A DNA stretch of 64,000 bases from the NCBI GenBank assembly GCA_041601945.1, contig JBFIHG010000009.1:1-64000 (forward strand), written 5' to 3'. The position numbers and the translations under genes are program-made. Below, piece by piece: positions 17,109 to 27,592 of this stretch. Positions within the stretch are counted from its first letter, which is position 1; every line of letters starts with the position of its first letter. The notes beneath the pieces were generated by a model. It had not been told where the DNA came from and did no database searches. It worked only from the letters and a program-made list of their open reading frames with translations. This stretch comes from JBFJKD01 sp041601945. GTDB taxonomy: Bacteria > Pseudomonadota > Gammaproteobacteria > Pseudomonadales > Porticoccaceae.

Positions 17109-19553
17109 ATGAAAACAGGCGCAGGAAAATCCAGGATCGGCTTGCCAATATTCCTCCTGGTATCGGTATTGGCGGTTTTGGTGATTTACCTGGGGTACAA
17201 CTTATTTACCCTCGTCCGGGATGGCGAAAAAGATCGTATCGGTGTGCAGCTCGTCTCCGACATGCGCGCCCTTTCCTATCGCCTGTCCGGCCTGGCACGC
17301 GAGGCCGGTAATGGTCAGGAGCCCGCTTTTGCGGAACTTGACCAGGTTACACAACAGATGCAAACGCACTGGGATCGGTTGCGCAACAACTACGGCGATG
17401 AATTGGGAACTGCCCAGTTGGCCCGCTTCAACACTGCGTGGGACGGCATCAAGAGCAGTGCGCAAACAATAACCTCCGAGCGGGAGATGGTACTGGGGTT
17501 AAACCAGGCGGCCAATTCCCTGAACGATTCACTACCCGAGTTACAGAACGAGTACGGACAACTGGTGGAAACCCTGTTGTCGCGACGCGCACCGGCCGAT
17601 CAGGTTGCAGTTGCCCAGGCGCAGTCCTGGCGCGCCGAGCGGATTGCACGCAATGTTGACAAAATGCTCGGTGGCGGTGGTGATTCCGAGGCCGTGGCCA
17701 ATCAGTTTAATCGGGACGTGCAGTTGTTTGGTCGAGTATTGCAGGGCATGAAAAAAGGGGATGCCGGGCTCGGTATCAGCCGGGTGACTGACCGCGAAGC
17801 GGGAACCGGGTTAGGCCGCGTCACCGAATTGTTTATCCCGGTAAAAAATGCTGCAACGGAAATTTCTACGGCTACGCCAGCGTTGTTCAGCGTGCGCAAA
17901 GCCAGTAGCGCCATTTTGGTTGACGCCCCGCTATTGATCGAAGAGGGGAGTCGACTGGCGGAAGTGATCAGCGGGTTGTCGCGCGGCGATGGACGGCGTT
18001 TCGCCAACAGCCAAACGGCGATTTGGGCCGGTCTTGGGTTGCTAGCTGTGTTGGCGGCCCTGGCACTGGTCTTTTTCGTATCAACCCGACAGCGGTTGCG
18101 TGAAACAGCCGCCACCAACAGCACCAGTCAGGAAGCCATTTTACGCTTGCTGGACGAAATCGAAGGACTTGGTGAAGGCGATCTAACCGCAGAAGTAACT
18201 GTTACCGAAGATTTCACTGGTGCCATCGCCGATGCCATCAACTACGCGATTGTGCAGCTGCGGGAACTGGTATCGCGGATTGGTGATACGGCGGAAAATG
18301 TCCACTCGGCCGCCAACGAAACCCGTGGCATCGCGCTGCAACTGTCGGAGTCGTCGGAACACCAGGCGCAAGAAATCGCGGGAGCATCGGCCGCTATAAA
18401 TGAAATGGCCATCACCATTGATCAGGTATCCGCCAACGCGGCGGAATCCGCTGCGGTTGCGGAACGCTCGGTATCAATCGCCAAGAAAGGTGCCGACGTG
18501 GTGCGCAATACCATCAAAGGTATGGATAACATTCGCGAACAGATTCAGGACACGTCCAAGCGTATCAAGCGACTCGGTGAAAGCTCTCAGGAAATCGGCG
18601 ATATCGTATCGTTGATTAACGATATTGCCGATCAGACTAACATTCTCGCGTTGAATGCGGCGATTCAGGCGTCCATGGCGGGTGATGCCGGGCGCGGTTT
18701 TGCCGTGGTTGCGGATGAGGTACAGCGCCTGGCGGAGCGCTCGGCCAATGCTACCAAGCAGATTGCCGCGTTGGTCAAGACCATTCAGACCGATACCAAC
18801 GAGGCGGTATTTTCCATGGAGCAGACCACTTCAGAAGTGGTGGCAGGCGCCAGCTTGACCCAGGATGCGGGGGTGGCGCTCGGTGAGATCGAAAGCGTTT
18901 CGGCCAACTTGGCAGAATTGATTCAGGATATTTCCACGGCGGCTCGCCACCAGTCCACTACGGCTGGCCACATTTCCAACACCATGAATGTTATCCAGGA
19001 TATTACCTCGCAAACCCTGGCGGGCACCAATAACACGGCCACCTCTATTGGTGAGTTGGCGGAAGTTGCGGTGGAACTGCGCGAATCGGTCTCCGGCTTC
19101 AAACTGCCCGACGCTGGCCCCGGTACACTGTTAAAAGTAGCGCCGGTAAAACCCGCATATAAAGCGCCACCCGCCGCAGTCACCCCGCAACGTAAAACAG
19201 CGGCGCCTGCTGGGGTTGGATCAATGGCGATGGCGGGTAAAGTCGATGATTTTGAAGCGTACGAAAGTCCGGATGCATCTTTGGGCTCTATGGGGGCGCG
19301 GCCGGCGCCAGCGCAATACGCATCCAGTCTGGCCCAAAGTCGTGCCACGCTGAATGACATGGATGATCAGGCGGAAGCCGCGCTTTCTGATTTCGACCCC
19401 GATGACACGGCCATACTCAATCAGGAGCTGGCTGTTGAGAACGCGACCCCAGATTATGCGAGCGAGTTGGAAAACGAGTTGGCGGGCATCGATCTCGACG
19501 AATTTGATCTGGATCTGGATGATCAGTCCAGCTCCCGCACGCAGCGCGGATAA
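17109..19553 (+). CDS. pilJ: Type IV pilus chemoreceptor PilJ with long acidic C-terminal tail
   Basis: Methyl-accepting receptor of the Chp system, 814 residues. A first membrane helix (about 13-33) is followed by a periplasmic PilJ-type four-helix region, a second helix (about 303-325), a HAMP-like segment, and the cytoplasmic signalling coiled coil whose hairpin tip IADQTNILALNAAIQAS is near residues 510-525. After about residue 660 comes an extension: a Pro/Ala-rich linker, then an acidic tail ending in LDEFDLDLDD. P. aeruginosa PilJ, about 680 residues as I recall, lacks it. In Pseudomonas PilJ senses pilus contact or retraction state. Confidence 0.95.
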   Translation: MKTGAGKSRIGLPIFLLVSVLAVLVIYLGYNLFTLVRDGEKDRIGVQLVSDMRALSYRLSGLAREAGNGQEPAFAELDQVTQQMQTHWDRLRNNYGDELGTAQLARFNTAWDGIKSSAQTITSEREMVLGLNQAANSLNDSLPELQNEYGQLVETLLSRRAPADQVAVAQAQSWRAERIARNVDKMLGGGGDSEAVANQFNRDVQLFGRVLQGMKKGDAGLGISRVTDREAGTGLGRVTELFIPVKNAATEISTATPALFSVRKASSAILVDAPLLIEEGSRLAEVISGLSRGDGRRFANSQTAIWAGLGLLAVLAALALVFFVSTRQRLRETAATNSTSQEAILRLLDEIEGLGEGDLTAEVTVTEDFTGAIADAINYAIVQLRELVSRIGDTAENVHSAANETRGIALQLSESSEHQAQEIAGASAAINEMAITIDQVSANAAESAAVAERSVSIAKKGADVVRNTIKGMDNIREQIQDTSKRIKRLGESSQEIGDIVSLINDIADQTNILALNAAIQASMAGDAGRGFAVVADEVQRLAERSANATKQIAALVKTIQTDTNEAVFSMEQTTSEVVAGASLTQDAGVALGEIESVSANLAELIQDISTAARHQSTTAGHISNTMNVIQDITSQTLAGTNNTATSIGELAEVAVELRESVSGFKLPDAGPGTLLKVAPVKPAYKAPPAAVTPQRKTAAPAGVGSMAMAGKVDDFEAYESPDASLGSMGARPAPAQYASSLAQSRATLNDMDDQAEAALSDFDPDDTAILNQELAVENATPDYASELENELAGIDLDEFDLDLDDQSSSRTQRG

Positions 19554-19602
19554 CCGGATGCCAATTCGCCCCTGCATAGTCAATTCGCGTTAGGAGCGCT
19601 GG

Positions 19603-20487
19603 GTGTCTGTGTCTACTTTTCCTAAAGCATCCGTATGGCAGCAGCGCGAGCCGGGGCCGGTACTCAGCGACCGGCAGTACCGCCTGTGGAGCGAGATGTT
19701 GGAAAATCGCACGGGCGTGCGTATCGCGGCAGAACGGGATGATTACGTGCGTGGACAGATTAGCCGGCGCATGGTGGAGTTGGGGCTGAGTGACGCAGAT
19801 ACTTACTTCAGGGATGTGCTGGAAACCATTGCCGGCACGGTGGAGTGGGGCCTGTTGCTCGACCGTTTACTGGTTAAGGAAACGCGCTTTTTCAGGCATC
19901 GGGCGTCCCACGATTACGTGCGCGAACGCTTGATCAAGCAATTGAAGCGGCAAACGTTAGACGGCCCCTATAATATGTGGAGCGTAGGGTGTTCGACTGG
20001 CGAAGAAACCTATTCACTGGCAATCACCGCATTTGAAGGCTTTCGCCAGGCCCGTCGCAAACCGGTGTTCGGTGTGATTGGTACCGACATTAGCCGCGGC
20101 GCTATTGCGTTTGCACGCAACGCAACTTTTTTGAAATCGCGCCTCGGTGGCATTAGCGACAACGAATTGCGTACCTATTTCGAACCTGTCGATAATCGTC
20201 AGGTGCGAGTCAAAAATGCGGTGACACAAAAAGTCTGCTTCATAACCGATAACATGCTGGACGAGAACGACGCGGCATTTGTAGAAGAAATGGATGTCGT
20301 ATTTTGCCAGAACGTGCTGATTTATTTTAAACGTTGGCGCCGTCGGGACATTGTCAGTCGTCTGGTCAAAAGACTGAAACCGAACGGGTGCCTGGTAGTG
20401 GGCCCCGGTGAGTTGTCGGACTGGCACCCCAAAAACTTGAAGCGGGATGATTCTCCCGGTGTTCAAGTCTATGTCCGTGTTGATTAG
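19603..20487 (+). CDS. pilK: CheR-type methyltransferase PilK
   Basis: SAM-dependent glutamate methyltransferase that would methylate PilJ. The 294-residue protein has an N-terminal helical CheR domain and a catalytic domain with WSVGCSTGEETYSLA (SAM motif), GTDISRGAI and FCQNVLIYF. The start is GTG 19603, with AGGAG 6 bp upstream. It lies 49 bp after pilJ and 16 bp before chpA. Confidence 0.95.
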   Translation: MSVSTFPKASVWQQREPGPVLSDRQYRLWSEMLENRTGVRIAAERDDYVRGQISRRMVELGLSDADTYFRDVLETIAGTVEWGLLLDRLLVKETRFFRHRASHDYVRERLIKQLKRQTLDGPYNMWSVGCSTGEETYSLAITAFEGFRQARRKPVFGVIGTDISRGAIAFARNATFLKSRLGGISDNELRTYFEPVDNRQVRVKNAVTQKVCFITDNMLDENDAAFVEEMDVVFCQNVLIYFKRWRRRDIVSRLVKRLKPNGCLVVGPGELSDWHPKNLKRDDSPGVQVYVRVD

Positions 20488-20503
20488 GCGCACGGGGTGA
20501 GCA

Positions 20504-23500
20504 ATGGATAATAACCAGAATTTACGCGGGCTCGAGTGGCTGATCGACGAAGTCGAGGCCAGCTTGACGCAAGCCTATGATGCGCTTGAGACTTATCTGA
20601 ACGACCCCACTGACCTGCCTCAGCTGCGGTTTTGTCTGGGCCATATTCATCAGGTTTACGGGTCGTTGAAGATCGCCGAGTGTCACGGTGGGGTCTTGCT
20701 GGTGGAGGAAATGGAAGGTTTGGTCGACGCCCTTATGAAGGGCTCGGTGAGTAATGTGGCCGAAGCCTGTGAAGTATTGGTGCAGGCCATTCTCAAAGTG
20801 CCTGCCTATCTGAACAACATTATTGCCCGGCGCCACGACGAGCCGGCTACCCTGTTGACCCTGCTTAACGACTTGCGCGCGGTACGCGCTGAACCACTGG
20901 TTACGGAGACATCCCTGTTTGCACCCGACATGTCCATATTGGCAGATAAGCCAAATCGGGCGCGGGTGAATATTGCCAATCATCAGGCGTTGCTTGATTT
21001 GGCCAAAAAATTGCGACAGATGTTTCAGTACGCGCTGCTGGGAATACTTAAGGGTATCGACGTCGAAAAAAATGTCGTCAATCTCGATAAAGTGTTTGCG
21101 CGGATGAAGGAGTTATGCCGAGGTTCGCGGCGTGAAAAGCTGTGGCAGGTTTCCGGCGCTGTCACCGAAGGCATTGCCAGCAATACGATTGAAGTGGGTA
21201 TCGCAGTGCGGTTGTTATTGCGGGACCTGGATAAAGAATTGCGTGGGTTGGCGCAATCGGGTCTGGTCGCCCTGGAGGCGCCCTTTCCAGAAAGGTTGCT
21301 CAAAAATCTGCTGTATTACGCTTGCGTGGCGACTGCGGAAACTCCTCGTATCAAAATTGTACGGGATGAATTCAAACTGCATCTGGCCCTGCCAGAGGGT
21401 GCTCTTGAGTATACCAAGGGCGGTTTGATGCCGAGCTACGACCGGGGTGTGGTCGAAGCTATATCCGGGGCGTTGTCCGAGGAGATCGGGGCGGCCAAGG
21501 ATCTGATCGATCGTTATATCGCCGAAGGCGACGGTGCCGTCGACATTCTGCAGCAGGTCCAGCCGATTCTTAAACGCATCGCCGACACGCTGGCCATGGT
21601 GGGGCAATCCAAACTTCGCCAGGGGATAATTGAAACGCAGGAAAAACTTAAGAAGTTTTGTGCCGCGCCCGACCAGGCTGACGATGAAGCCTTGATGCCA
21701 GTCGCATCGCGACTGGTGGATCTCGAGGCATCGTTGTTAGCATGGGCGCGGGACTATCGCCGTGGCGATTCCAGCTCCGAGTTGGCGGCCGATGTCGCAC
21801 AGGCACTGGACGGCGCCCAACACTCCCTGTTGCGCGAAGTGCGCAACAGTCTCGAAAAAGTCAAAGAAGCCATCGTCGGCTATATTTCGTCTCAATGGGA
21901 CAAGAGCTTCCTGCAGGATGCGCCGGACACTATGGGGGAAATATACGGGGCGCTTTCGGTGGTCGGGCTGGACCGTCCGGCCCGCGTAGTCAAGGGCTGT
22001 GGGGACTTCGTCAGGCTGGTGTTGCTGCCTGAGGAAAAGGCGCCCGAATGGAGTCGTCTCGACGCACTGGCTGACGCCATCACCAGCATCGAATTTTATC
22101 TGGAATCCCTGGAAGCGGGCGACACCGAAAAAGAACCGGCGATCCTGACGGTCGCGGAAAAAGCGCTGGCGGAGCTCGGGGATTTTCAAAAGCACTCCCC
22201 GGTGCTGGAATTGGAACTTGTGGCGGGGCGGGATCTAGCGCCCACGTCGGTTGGTGCCAGTCAGGATGTTGCTGCCCCTGAATTACTATCCGAATCGGTG
22301 GAAATGGCGGCAGGATATTCCGGGGAAGAAATTTCTCAAACTCCGGAAATCGCAGCGGCGGTGGAAGAGGGGGCCTCCGAAACCGTCGCACCAGTTACTG
22401 CACAGGAACAGCAGGCACAGTCTGGCAAACAGCTTGATGATCAGGAGTCTGGCGGTCAGGAGAAAAGCCAGGACGAAGACGAGGTTGATCCGGAAATTCG
22501 TGAGATATTTATCGAAGAGGCGCGTGAGGTGCTGGCGACTATCGGTGATCGTTATCCGCAATGGGCCGAGGGCAACGCTAAGGCCGCACTGGTAGAGATT
22601 CGCCGCGGGTTTCACACCCTCAAGGGCAGCGGACGGATGGTAAAGGCCGCCGATATCGGCAATCTCGCCTGGTCCATTGAAAATATGCTGAACCGGGTGC
22701 TCGACGAACGACTGGAAGTGACTACCGAGGTATTGCAGGTGGTCGACAGAACATTGCAAATTCTGCCAGCTATGGTGGACAACTACGAAAACAACAGCGC
22801 TTCGGGGGATCCCGACACATTGGCTGAGCTTATCGGCACGGCGGATACATTGATCGCGGGTCGGGGCGAAGAATCCGACATTGAGCCGCACGCTACTTCC
22901 AGTTTAGCCAGCCCAGCTGAACCAGGACTGACTGCCGAGGTGGCGCCAGCCCCAGGCGATGTCGTACCTGAAGAGAAATTGGTTGCTGCTCAGCCGTCGG
23001 TAAATACCTCGCCTGTTGGAGAGTTACCGTCTGCCACAGCATTAACGGACGCGTTGGCTACCTCGGCACCGGAGCTGTCAGCACCACCATCTTCAACCGC
23101 GCCAGCGGAAGAGGTTTCGGCTGAAAGCACCCACGACAGGGTTGACGCTGTCGCTCCTCTGCCTGGGGGCGACGATACCGGCCCTGCCGAGGACACGAGC
23201 CCAATCGACAGTGCGGTGGACCCCGCTGCCCGAACAGATGGCGATTTCGCGAGCGTGACTGAGGAAACTGATGTACATAGTTTACCCGAAGTGGCAGACG
23301 CTTCTGCGGAGGTTGAAACGTCGATGTCTCCTTCCGAGGATATGGCAGATGCACTAAAAGCCGAGGCAAGTATTTCGATAGAAGCTGAGTCGATCGAGGT
23401 CGAGCCAGAGAAAACCGCCGCTGAGACTGCGCCTGATTCCGCTGCGGATTCCCCACTGGACTTTGGCATCTATGCCGACAGCGTCGAGCACACAGCTTCC

Positions 23501-26500
23501 AGCGCTGCGCTGCTCGCTGCGGGTATTACGGAGCACGACGAAGCCGGAATAGATGTGGGGGGTGACGCGCTCACAGAAGAACTGGCAAGCACGGTAACTG
23601 ATCGGTCCAACGGTGATGGACCGGACGTTCAGGGTGCTACTGGGTATACAGCCGGGTCGGGTGATCAGGAAGCTCCACCCTCGCAGCTTGATGACGAGTT
23701 TGAGTTGGCGAATTACGCGGGCGCGGTTACCGATGCCGAAACAGAGTACAGCAATCAAATAGCTCAACCTGTGCAGACCAATGCGGACAGCGTGGAGTTA
23801 AACGAAGAAGTTCCTGCCCCCGGCGAACCTCCCGTGGCGGAGACAGAAATACCCGAGGACTCACTCCACCAAATTTTCGCCAATGAGGCGGAAGGTTATT
23901 TACAGGCGGTTGCCAATTATCTGCTCTCTGCGCGCGACGCCGCGCCGATCTATTCTCCACCAGCGGCGGTATTGCAGCAGGCGCTGCACACGCTCAAGGG
24001 CAGTGCGTCGATGGCGGAGATGATTCATATCGGCGAGCTGGTGACCCCCCTGGAGCGATTGACCAGGGATCTGTTCAATTTCAAAAAACCTGTGGACAAC
24101 GAAGTCCTGCAATTGCTGGAAGATATGGAGCGCGCGTTGCGTTTGGCAGTTGAAAATCTGCGGGCTGGTGGTGGCGGCGAAATTATCGCTGTGGGCCGGC
24201 TGGTCGCTCGCGTGGAGCTTCAGAGGGAACGCTTGTTTGGCGGGCAACACGCTTCGGACTCGGGCAAACCCAGGGTGGATCCAGGGCGGTTGAACGCGTT
24301 AATGATCGACGGTCTTGAAAAAGTAATCGACGCCGATGTGGCATTGTCACAGTGGCAGGAAAGCCCCTCGCGGCGCGACGAATTACTCACTGATATGGCC
24401 GAAGAATTGGTTGAACTAGCGGCCGCGGCGGAGCGAGCAGGTATCACGGCGTTGGATCGCGTCGGTGGCAATCTGGCGGCTGCTTACGGCAACATCGTCG
24501 CCCGCGAACTGGACCCAGACTCCGAGATTCTCAATGCGCTGCGCCAGGGGCACGACATTTTAATGGGTATTATGGATCGCGTCGCAGCCGATCAGGATGT
24601 CTTCGATGCCTCGGAAATGTTGCATAGCCGGTTGCAGGCGATTGCCAATATTGTTCCGGCGCGCGCCGTCGAGCAGGTAATCGACACGCCGCCGGAGAGT
24701 GAGACGCAGGCTGCACCACTGGCGGCGGCAGATGTTGCCCCGCAAGCCAGCGATGAGCCCGTTAGTGCTGCCAGTTTATTGATGGCTGAATTTGCCGAGC
24801 GCGAAGCCGCTCGCGAAGCGCTGAATCAGCGTGTCAGTGATAGTCGCGAAACTGTGGAAACAGAGGAAACCGCAGCAGTGCAACCGGAACCGCCGGAGCT
24901 TGCGGGAGGACACGACCGGGAGATTACGCAGTTCGAAGCAAACCCTGAGGCAGAAACTCGTGAGCCTGAGCCGCCAATTGATGTGACGGAAGTATCGACG
25001 GGGGAGGCGGTGCCTTCGACGCCGGTATCGGCGACACCACACAAACCGGATGTGGAGGTCGAGGCCGATCTGGATAAAGAGATTATCGATATTTTTCTCG
25101 AGGAAGCCGATGAGTTACTTGAGGAGATCGATCAGGCTATCCACATCTGGCAGGATAATACGGGCGATCGCGCGCAGGTAGATACGCTGAAACGGGCACT
25201 ACACACGTTTAAAGGTGGCGCGCGTGTCGCGGGCCTCGCGGGCGTTGGCGACATCAGTCATGATTTTGAAACGCGAATTATTGAGGCGGAAAGCAAACGA
25301 GAAGAGAAGAATCCGGCATTTTTTCACGATCTGTTCGCTCGCCACGACAGATTGCTACTGGCGATGGATCGGGTGCGCGCGTTGTATGGGGATGATGCCA
25401 TCGCTGCCAATGCCGTGGCAGTGCCGCCGCCGCAGGAACCGATGCCCGGGTTGAAAGCGCCACCAGAAACACCGATTCAGGACGAGCAGGACGCGCTGCC
25501 TCAGGCGCGGCAACCGGCGTTACCGCCAGGCTGGCCAACTGCCGACGTACTGCCCTTTACTGGCGGGGTGGTGCCGGAGCAGGACGCCCCCGCAAAACTG
25601 TCTCCGGCCGCGGTGCGTGGGAATAAACCACAGCGCCCAGAACCACAGGAAATGATTAAGATCGCGGCGCCGGTGTTGGATGAACTCGTCAATTTGGCAG
25701 GCGAAACCAGCATCGCCCGCGGTCGGGTCGAGCAGCAGGTCAGCGAGTTTGGGTTCTCCCTCGATGAGATGGAAGGCACCATTCAGCGGCTCCAAGATCA
25801 GGTGCGGCGACTGGGCATAGAAACCGAAGCCCAGGTGGTGTTCCGCCGGGATCAAATCGAAGCGTCGGCCCATATTGCCGACTTCGACCCTCTGGAAATG
25901 GACCGCTATTCCCAACTGCAACAATTGTCCCGGGCGCTACAGGAGTCCGCTTCGGATTTACAGGACCTGAAGGGCACGTTACTCGATAAGTCGCGGGATG
26001 CTGAAGCATTGCTATTGCAACAGTCGCGGATCAATACCGACTTGCAGGAAAGTTTGATGCGCACGCGGATGGTGCCGTTTTCGCGTCTGGTACCAAGGTT
26101 GCGGCGCATTGTACGCCAGGTGGGAAACGAGTTAGACAAGCCGGTCCAGTTGCAGCTCGACAATGTCGAGGGCGAGATGGACCGCACAGTGTTGGAAAAA
26201 ATTATAGCGCCCCTGGAGCATATGATTCGCAACGCCATCGATCACGGTATTGAGGCGGCGGACGATCGCGAGAAAAAAGGTAAGTCTCGTGACGGAACTA
26301 TCGAGCTGACCTTCGGCCGTGAAGGCGGCGACATAGTGCTGCGCCTCGCGGATGATGGACGCGGGCTCGATATCAAAGCGATACGCGAACAGGCACTGGC
26401 CCGGCAACTACTTCTTCCGGAAGCGCAGATCAGCGACCAGGAGGTTATGCAGTTTATTTTTCAGCCGGGATTTTCCACCTCACGCAAAGTTACCCAGGTG

Positions 26501-27589
26501 TCGGGACGCGGCGTGGGAATGGATGTGGTTAGCAGCCAGGTACGTCAGTTGGGCGGCACTATCAGCATCAACTCCCAGGCGGATATTGGCACCGAATTCG
26601 TTATACGCCTGCCGTTTACGGTGTCTGTGAATCGGGCATTGATGATCAGAAACAGCGACGACCTCTATGCTCTACCCCTGAACACCATTAACGGCGTTGT
26701 CAAAATGGACGTGCAGGAACTGGCGCATTATTACCAGGATCCGAATGCCCGGTTCAAGTACGCGCGCACGGAATATAAAGTCTGTTATCTGGGAACGCTC
26801 CTCAACAGCCGGGTCAAACCGCCATTAGATACGATCTCCGAGTCGGTACCGTTGGTTCTGGTCCACAGTGACAAGCAGCACTATGCGGTACATGTCGGTA
26901 GTCTTGAAGGTAGCCAGGAAATTGTCGTGAAAAGCCTGGGTATTCAGTTTGGCGATGTGATGGGCCTGTCGGGTGTGACCGTGCTTGGCGACGGTCGGGT
27001 GGTGGTTATCCTTGATCTGTTAACCCTGTTGCGCGCGCAGGATTCGGTGCCGGTATTGACCCAACGCTACGGCGCTGAGGAGTTAGCGCCGCCCGCTGAT
27101 GAGGGGCCGTCGCGATTGCCGGATAACGCACCGGTTGCGACACCGACGACGCGATCCGATTCGACTTCTGCCGCACCTCCAGCGGCAGCTGCTGGCGCGG
27201 ATGATCGGATTAAAACCGTCATGGTAGTTGATGATTCGGTCACGGTACGCAAAGTGACGGGCCGTTTTCTGGAGCGCGAAGGGTTTCACGTAGTGACCGC
27301 CAAAGACGGTGTTGACGCCATGCGCCTGTTGCAGGACACGGTGCCGGATCTGATGTTGCTCGATATCGAAATGCCCCGTATGGACGGTTTCGAGGTGGCG
27401 CGCCTGGTGCGATCCTCATCGCGACTTAAGCAGTTGCCGATTATTATGATTACGTCCCGCACTGGGGAAAAACACCGGGAAAGAGCCCTGGCGACCGGGG
27501 TTAACAAGTACCTGGGCAAACCCTATCAGGAAGAGGTGTTGCTCAAAGAAGTCAACGAGTTGTTACGTGCTCAGCAGGTCGTAGGTTAA
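20504..27589 (+). CDS. chpA: Chemosensory hybrid histidine kinase ChpA
   Basis: 2361-residue CheA-type kinase that controls pilus motors through PilG and PilH. Three Hpt domains have canonical phosphoacceptors: His704 (FHTLKGSG), His1162 (LHTLKGSA) and His1567 (LHTFKGGA). The first domain has a candidate His49 in GHIHQVYGS. A further Hpt-like fold near residue 478 has Gly where His is expected (MGEIYGALS), and others are degenerate. Between about 730 and 1120 runs an Ala/Glu/Pro-rich acidic linker. Then come the dimerisation helices (LAGETSIARGR), the ATPase (IRNAIDHG, GRGVGMDVV), a CheW domain, and a C-terminal receiver (VVDDSVT, MLLDIEMPRMDG). P. aeruginosa ChpA also has many phosphotransfer domains. 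Confidence 0.97.
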   Translation: MDNNQNLRGLEWLIDEVEASLTQAYDALETYLNDPTDLPQLRFCLGHIHQVYGSLKIAECHGGVLLVEEMEGLVDALMKGSVSNVAEACEVLVQAILKVPAYLNNIIARRHDEPATLLTLLNDLRAVRAEPLVTETSLFAPDMSILADKPNRARVNIANHQALLDLAKKLRQMFQYALLGILKGIDVEKNVVNLDKVFARMKELCRGSRREKLWQVSGAVTEGIASNTIEVGIAVRLLLRDLDKELRGLAQSGLVALEAPFPERLLKNLLYYACVATAETPRIKIVRDEFKLHLALPEGALEYTKGGLMPSYDRGVVEAISGALSEEIGAAKDLIDRYIAEGDGAVDILQQVQPILKRIADTLAMVGQSKLRQGIIETQEKLKKFCAAPDQADDEALMPVASRLVDLEASLLAWARDYRRGDSSSELAADVAQALDGAQHSLLREVRNSLEKVKEAIVGYISSQWDKSFLQDAPDTMGEIYGALSVVGLDRPARVVKGCGDFVRLVLLPEEKAPEWSRLDALADAITSIEFYLESLEAGDTEKEPAILTVAEKALAELGDFQKHSPVLELELVAGRDLAPTSVGASQDVAAPELLSESVEMAAGYSGEEISQTPEIAAAVEEGASETVAPVTAQEQQAQSGKQLDDQESGGQEKSQDEDEVDPEIREIFIEEAREVLATIGDRYPQWAEGNAKAALVEIRRGFHTLKGSGRMVKAADIGNLAWSIENMLNRVLDERLEVTTEVLQVVDRTLQILPAMVDNYENNSASGDPDTLAELIGTADTLIAGRGEESDIEPHATSSLASPAEPGLTAEVAPAPGDVVPEEKLVAAQPSVNTSPVGELPSATALTDALATSAPELSAPPSSTAPAEEVSAESTHDRVDAVAPLPGGDDTGPAEDTSPIDSAVDPAARTDGDFASVTEETDVHSLPEVADASAEVETSMSPSEDMADALKAEASISIEAESIEVEPEKTAAETAPDSAADSPLDFGIYADSVEHTASSAALLAAGITEHDEAGIDVGGDALTEELASTVTDRSNGDGPDVQGATGYTAGSGDQEAPPSQLDDEFELANYAGAVTDAETEYSNQIAQPVQTNADSVELNEEVPAPGEPPVAETEIPEDSLHQIFANEAEGYLQAVANYLLSARDAAPIYSPPAAVLQQALHTLKGSASMAEMIHIGELVTPLERLTRDLFNFKKPVDNEVLQLLEDMERALRLAVENLRAGGGGEIIAVGRLVARVELQRERLFGGQHASDSGKPRVDPGRLNALMIDGLEKVIDADVALSQWQESPSRRDELLTDMAEELVELAAAAERAGITALDRVGGNLAAAYGNIVARELDPDSEILNALRQGHDILMGIMDRVAADQDVFDASEMLHSRLQAIANIVPARAVEQVIDTPPESETQAAPLAAADVAPQASDEPVSAASLLMAEFAEREAAREALNQRVSDSRETVETEETAAVQPEPPELAGGHDREITQFEANPEAETREPEPPIDVTEVSTGEAVPSTPVSATPHKPDVEVEADLDKEIIDIFLEEADELLEEIDQAIHIWQDNTGDRAQVDTLKRALHTFKGGARVAGLAGVGDISHDFETRIIEAESKREEKNPAFFHDLFARHDRLLLAMDRVRALYGDDAIAANAVAVPPPQEPMPGLKAPPETPIQDEQDALPQARQPALPPGWPTADVLPFTGGVVPEQDAPAKLSPAAVRGNKPQRPEPQEMIKIAAPVLDELVNLAGETSIARGRVEQQVSEFGFSLDEMEGTIQRLQDQVRRLGIETEAQVVFRRDQIEASAHIADFDPLEMDRYSQLQQLSRALQESASDLQDLKGTLLDKSRDAEALLLQQSRINTDLQESLMRTRMVPFSRLVPRLRRIVRQVGNELDKPVQLQLDNVEGEMDRTVLEKIIAPLEHMIRNAIDHGIEAADDREKKGKSRDGTIELTFGREGGDIVLRLADDGRGLDIKAIREQALARQLLLPEAQISDQEVMQFIFQPGFSTSRKVTQVSGRGVGMDVVSSQVRQLGGTISINSQADIGTEFVIRLPFTVSVNRALMIRNSDDLYALPLNTINGVVKMDVQELAHYYQDPNARFKYARTEYKVCYLGTLLNSRVKPPLDTISESVPLVLVHSDKQHYAVHVGSLEGSQEIVVKSLGIQFGDVMGLSGVTVLGDGRVVVILDLLTLLRAQDSVPVLTQRYGAEELAPPADEGPSRLPDNAPVATPTTRSDSTSAAPPAAAAGADDRIKTVMVVDDSVTVRKVTGRFLEREGFHVVTAKDGVDAMRLLQDTVPDLMLLDIEMPRMDGFEVARLVRSSSRLKQLPIIMITSRTGEKHRERALATGVNKYLGKPYQEEVLLKEVNELLRAQQVVG

Positions 27590-27592
27590 ACC

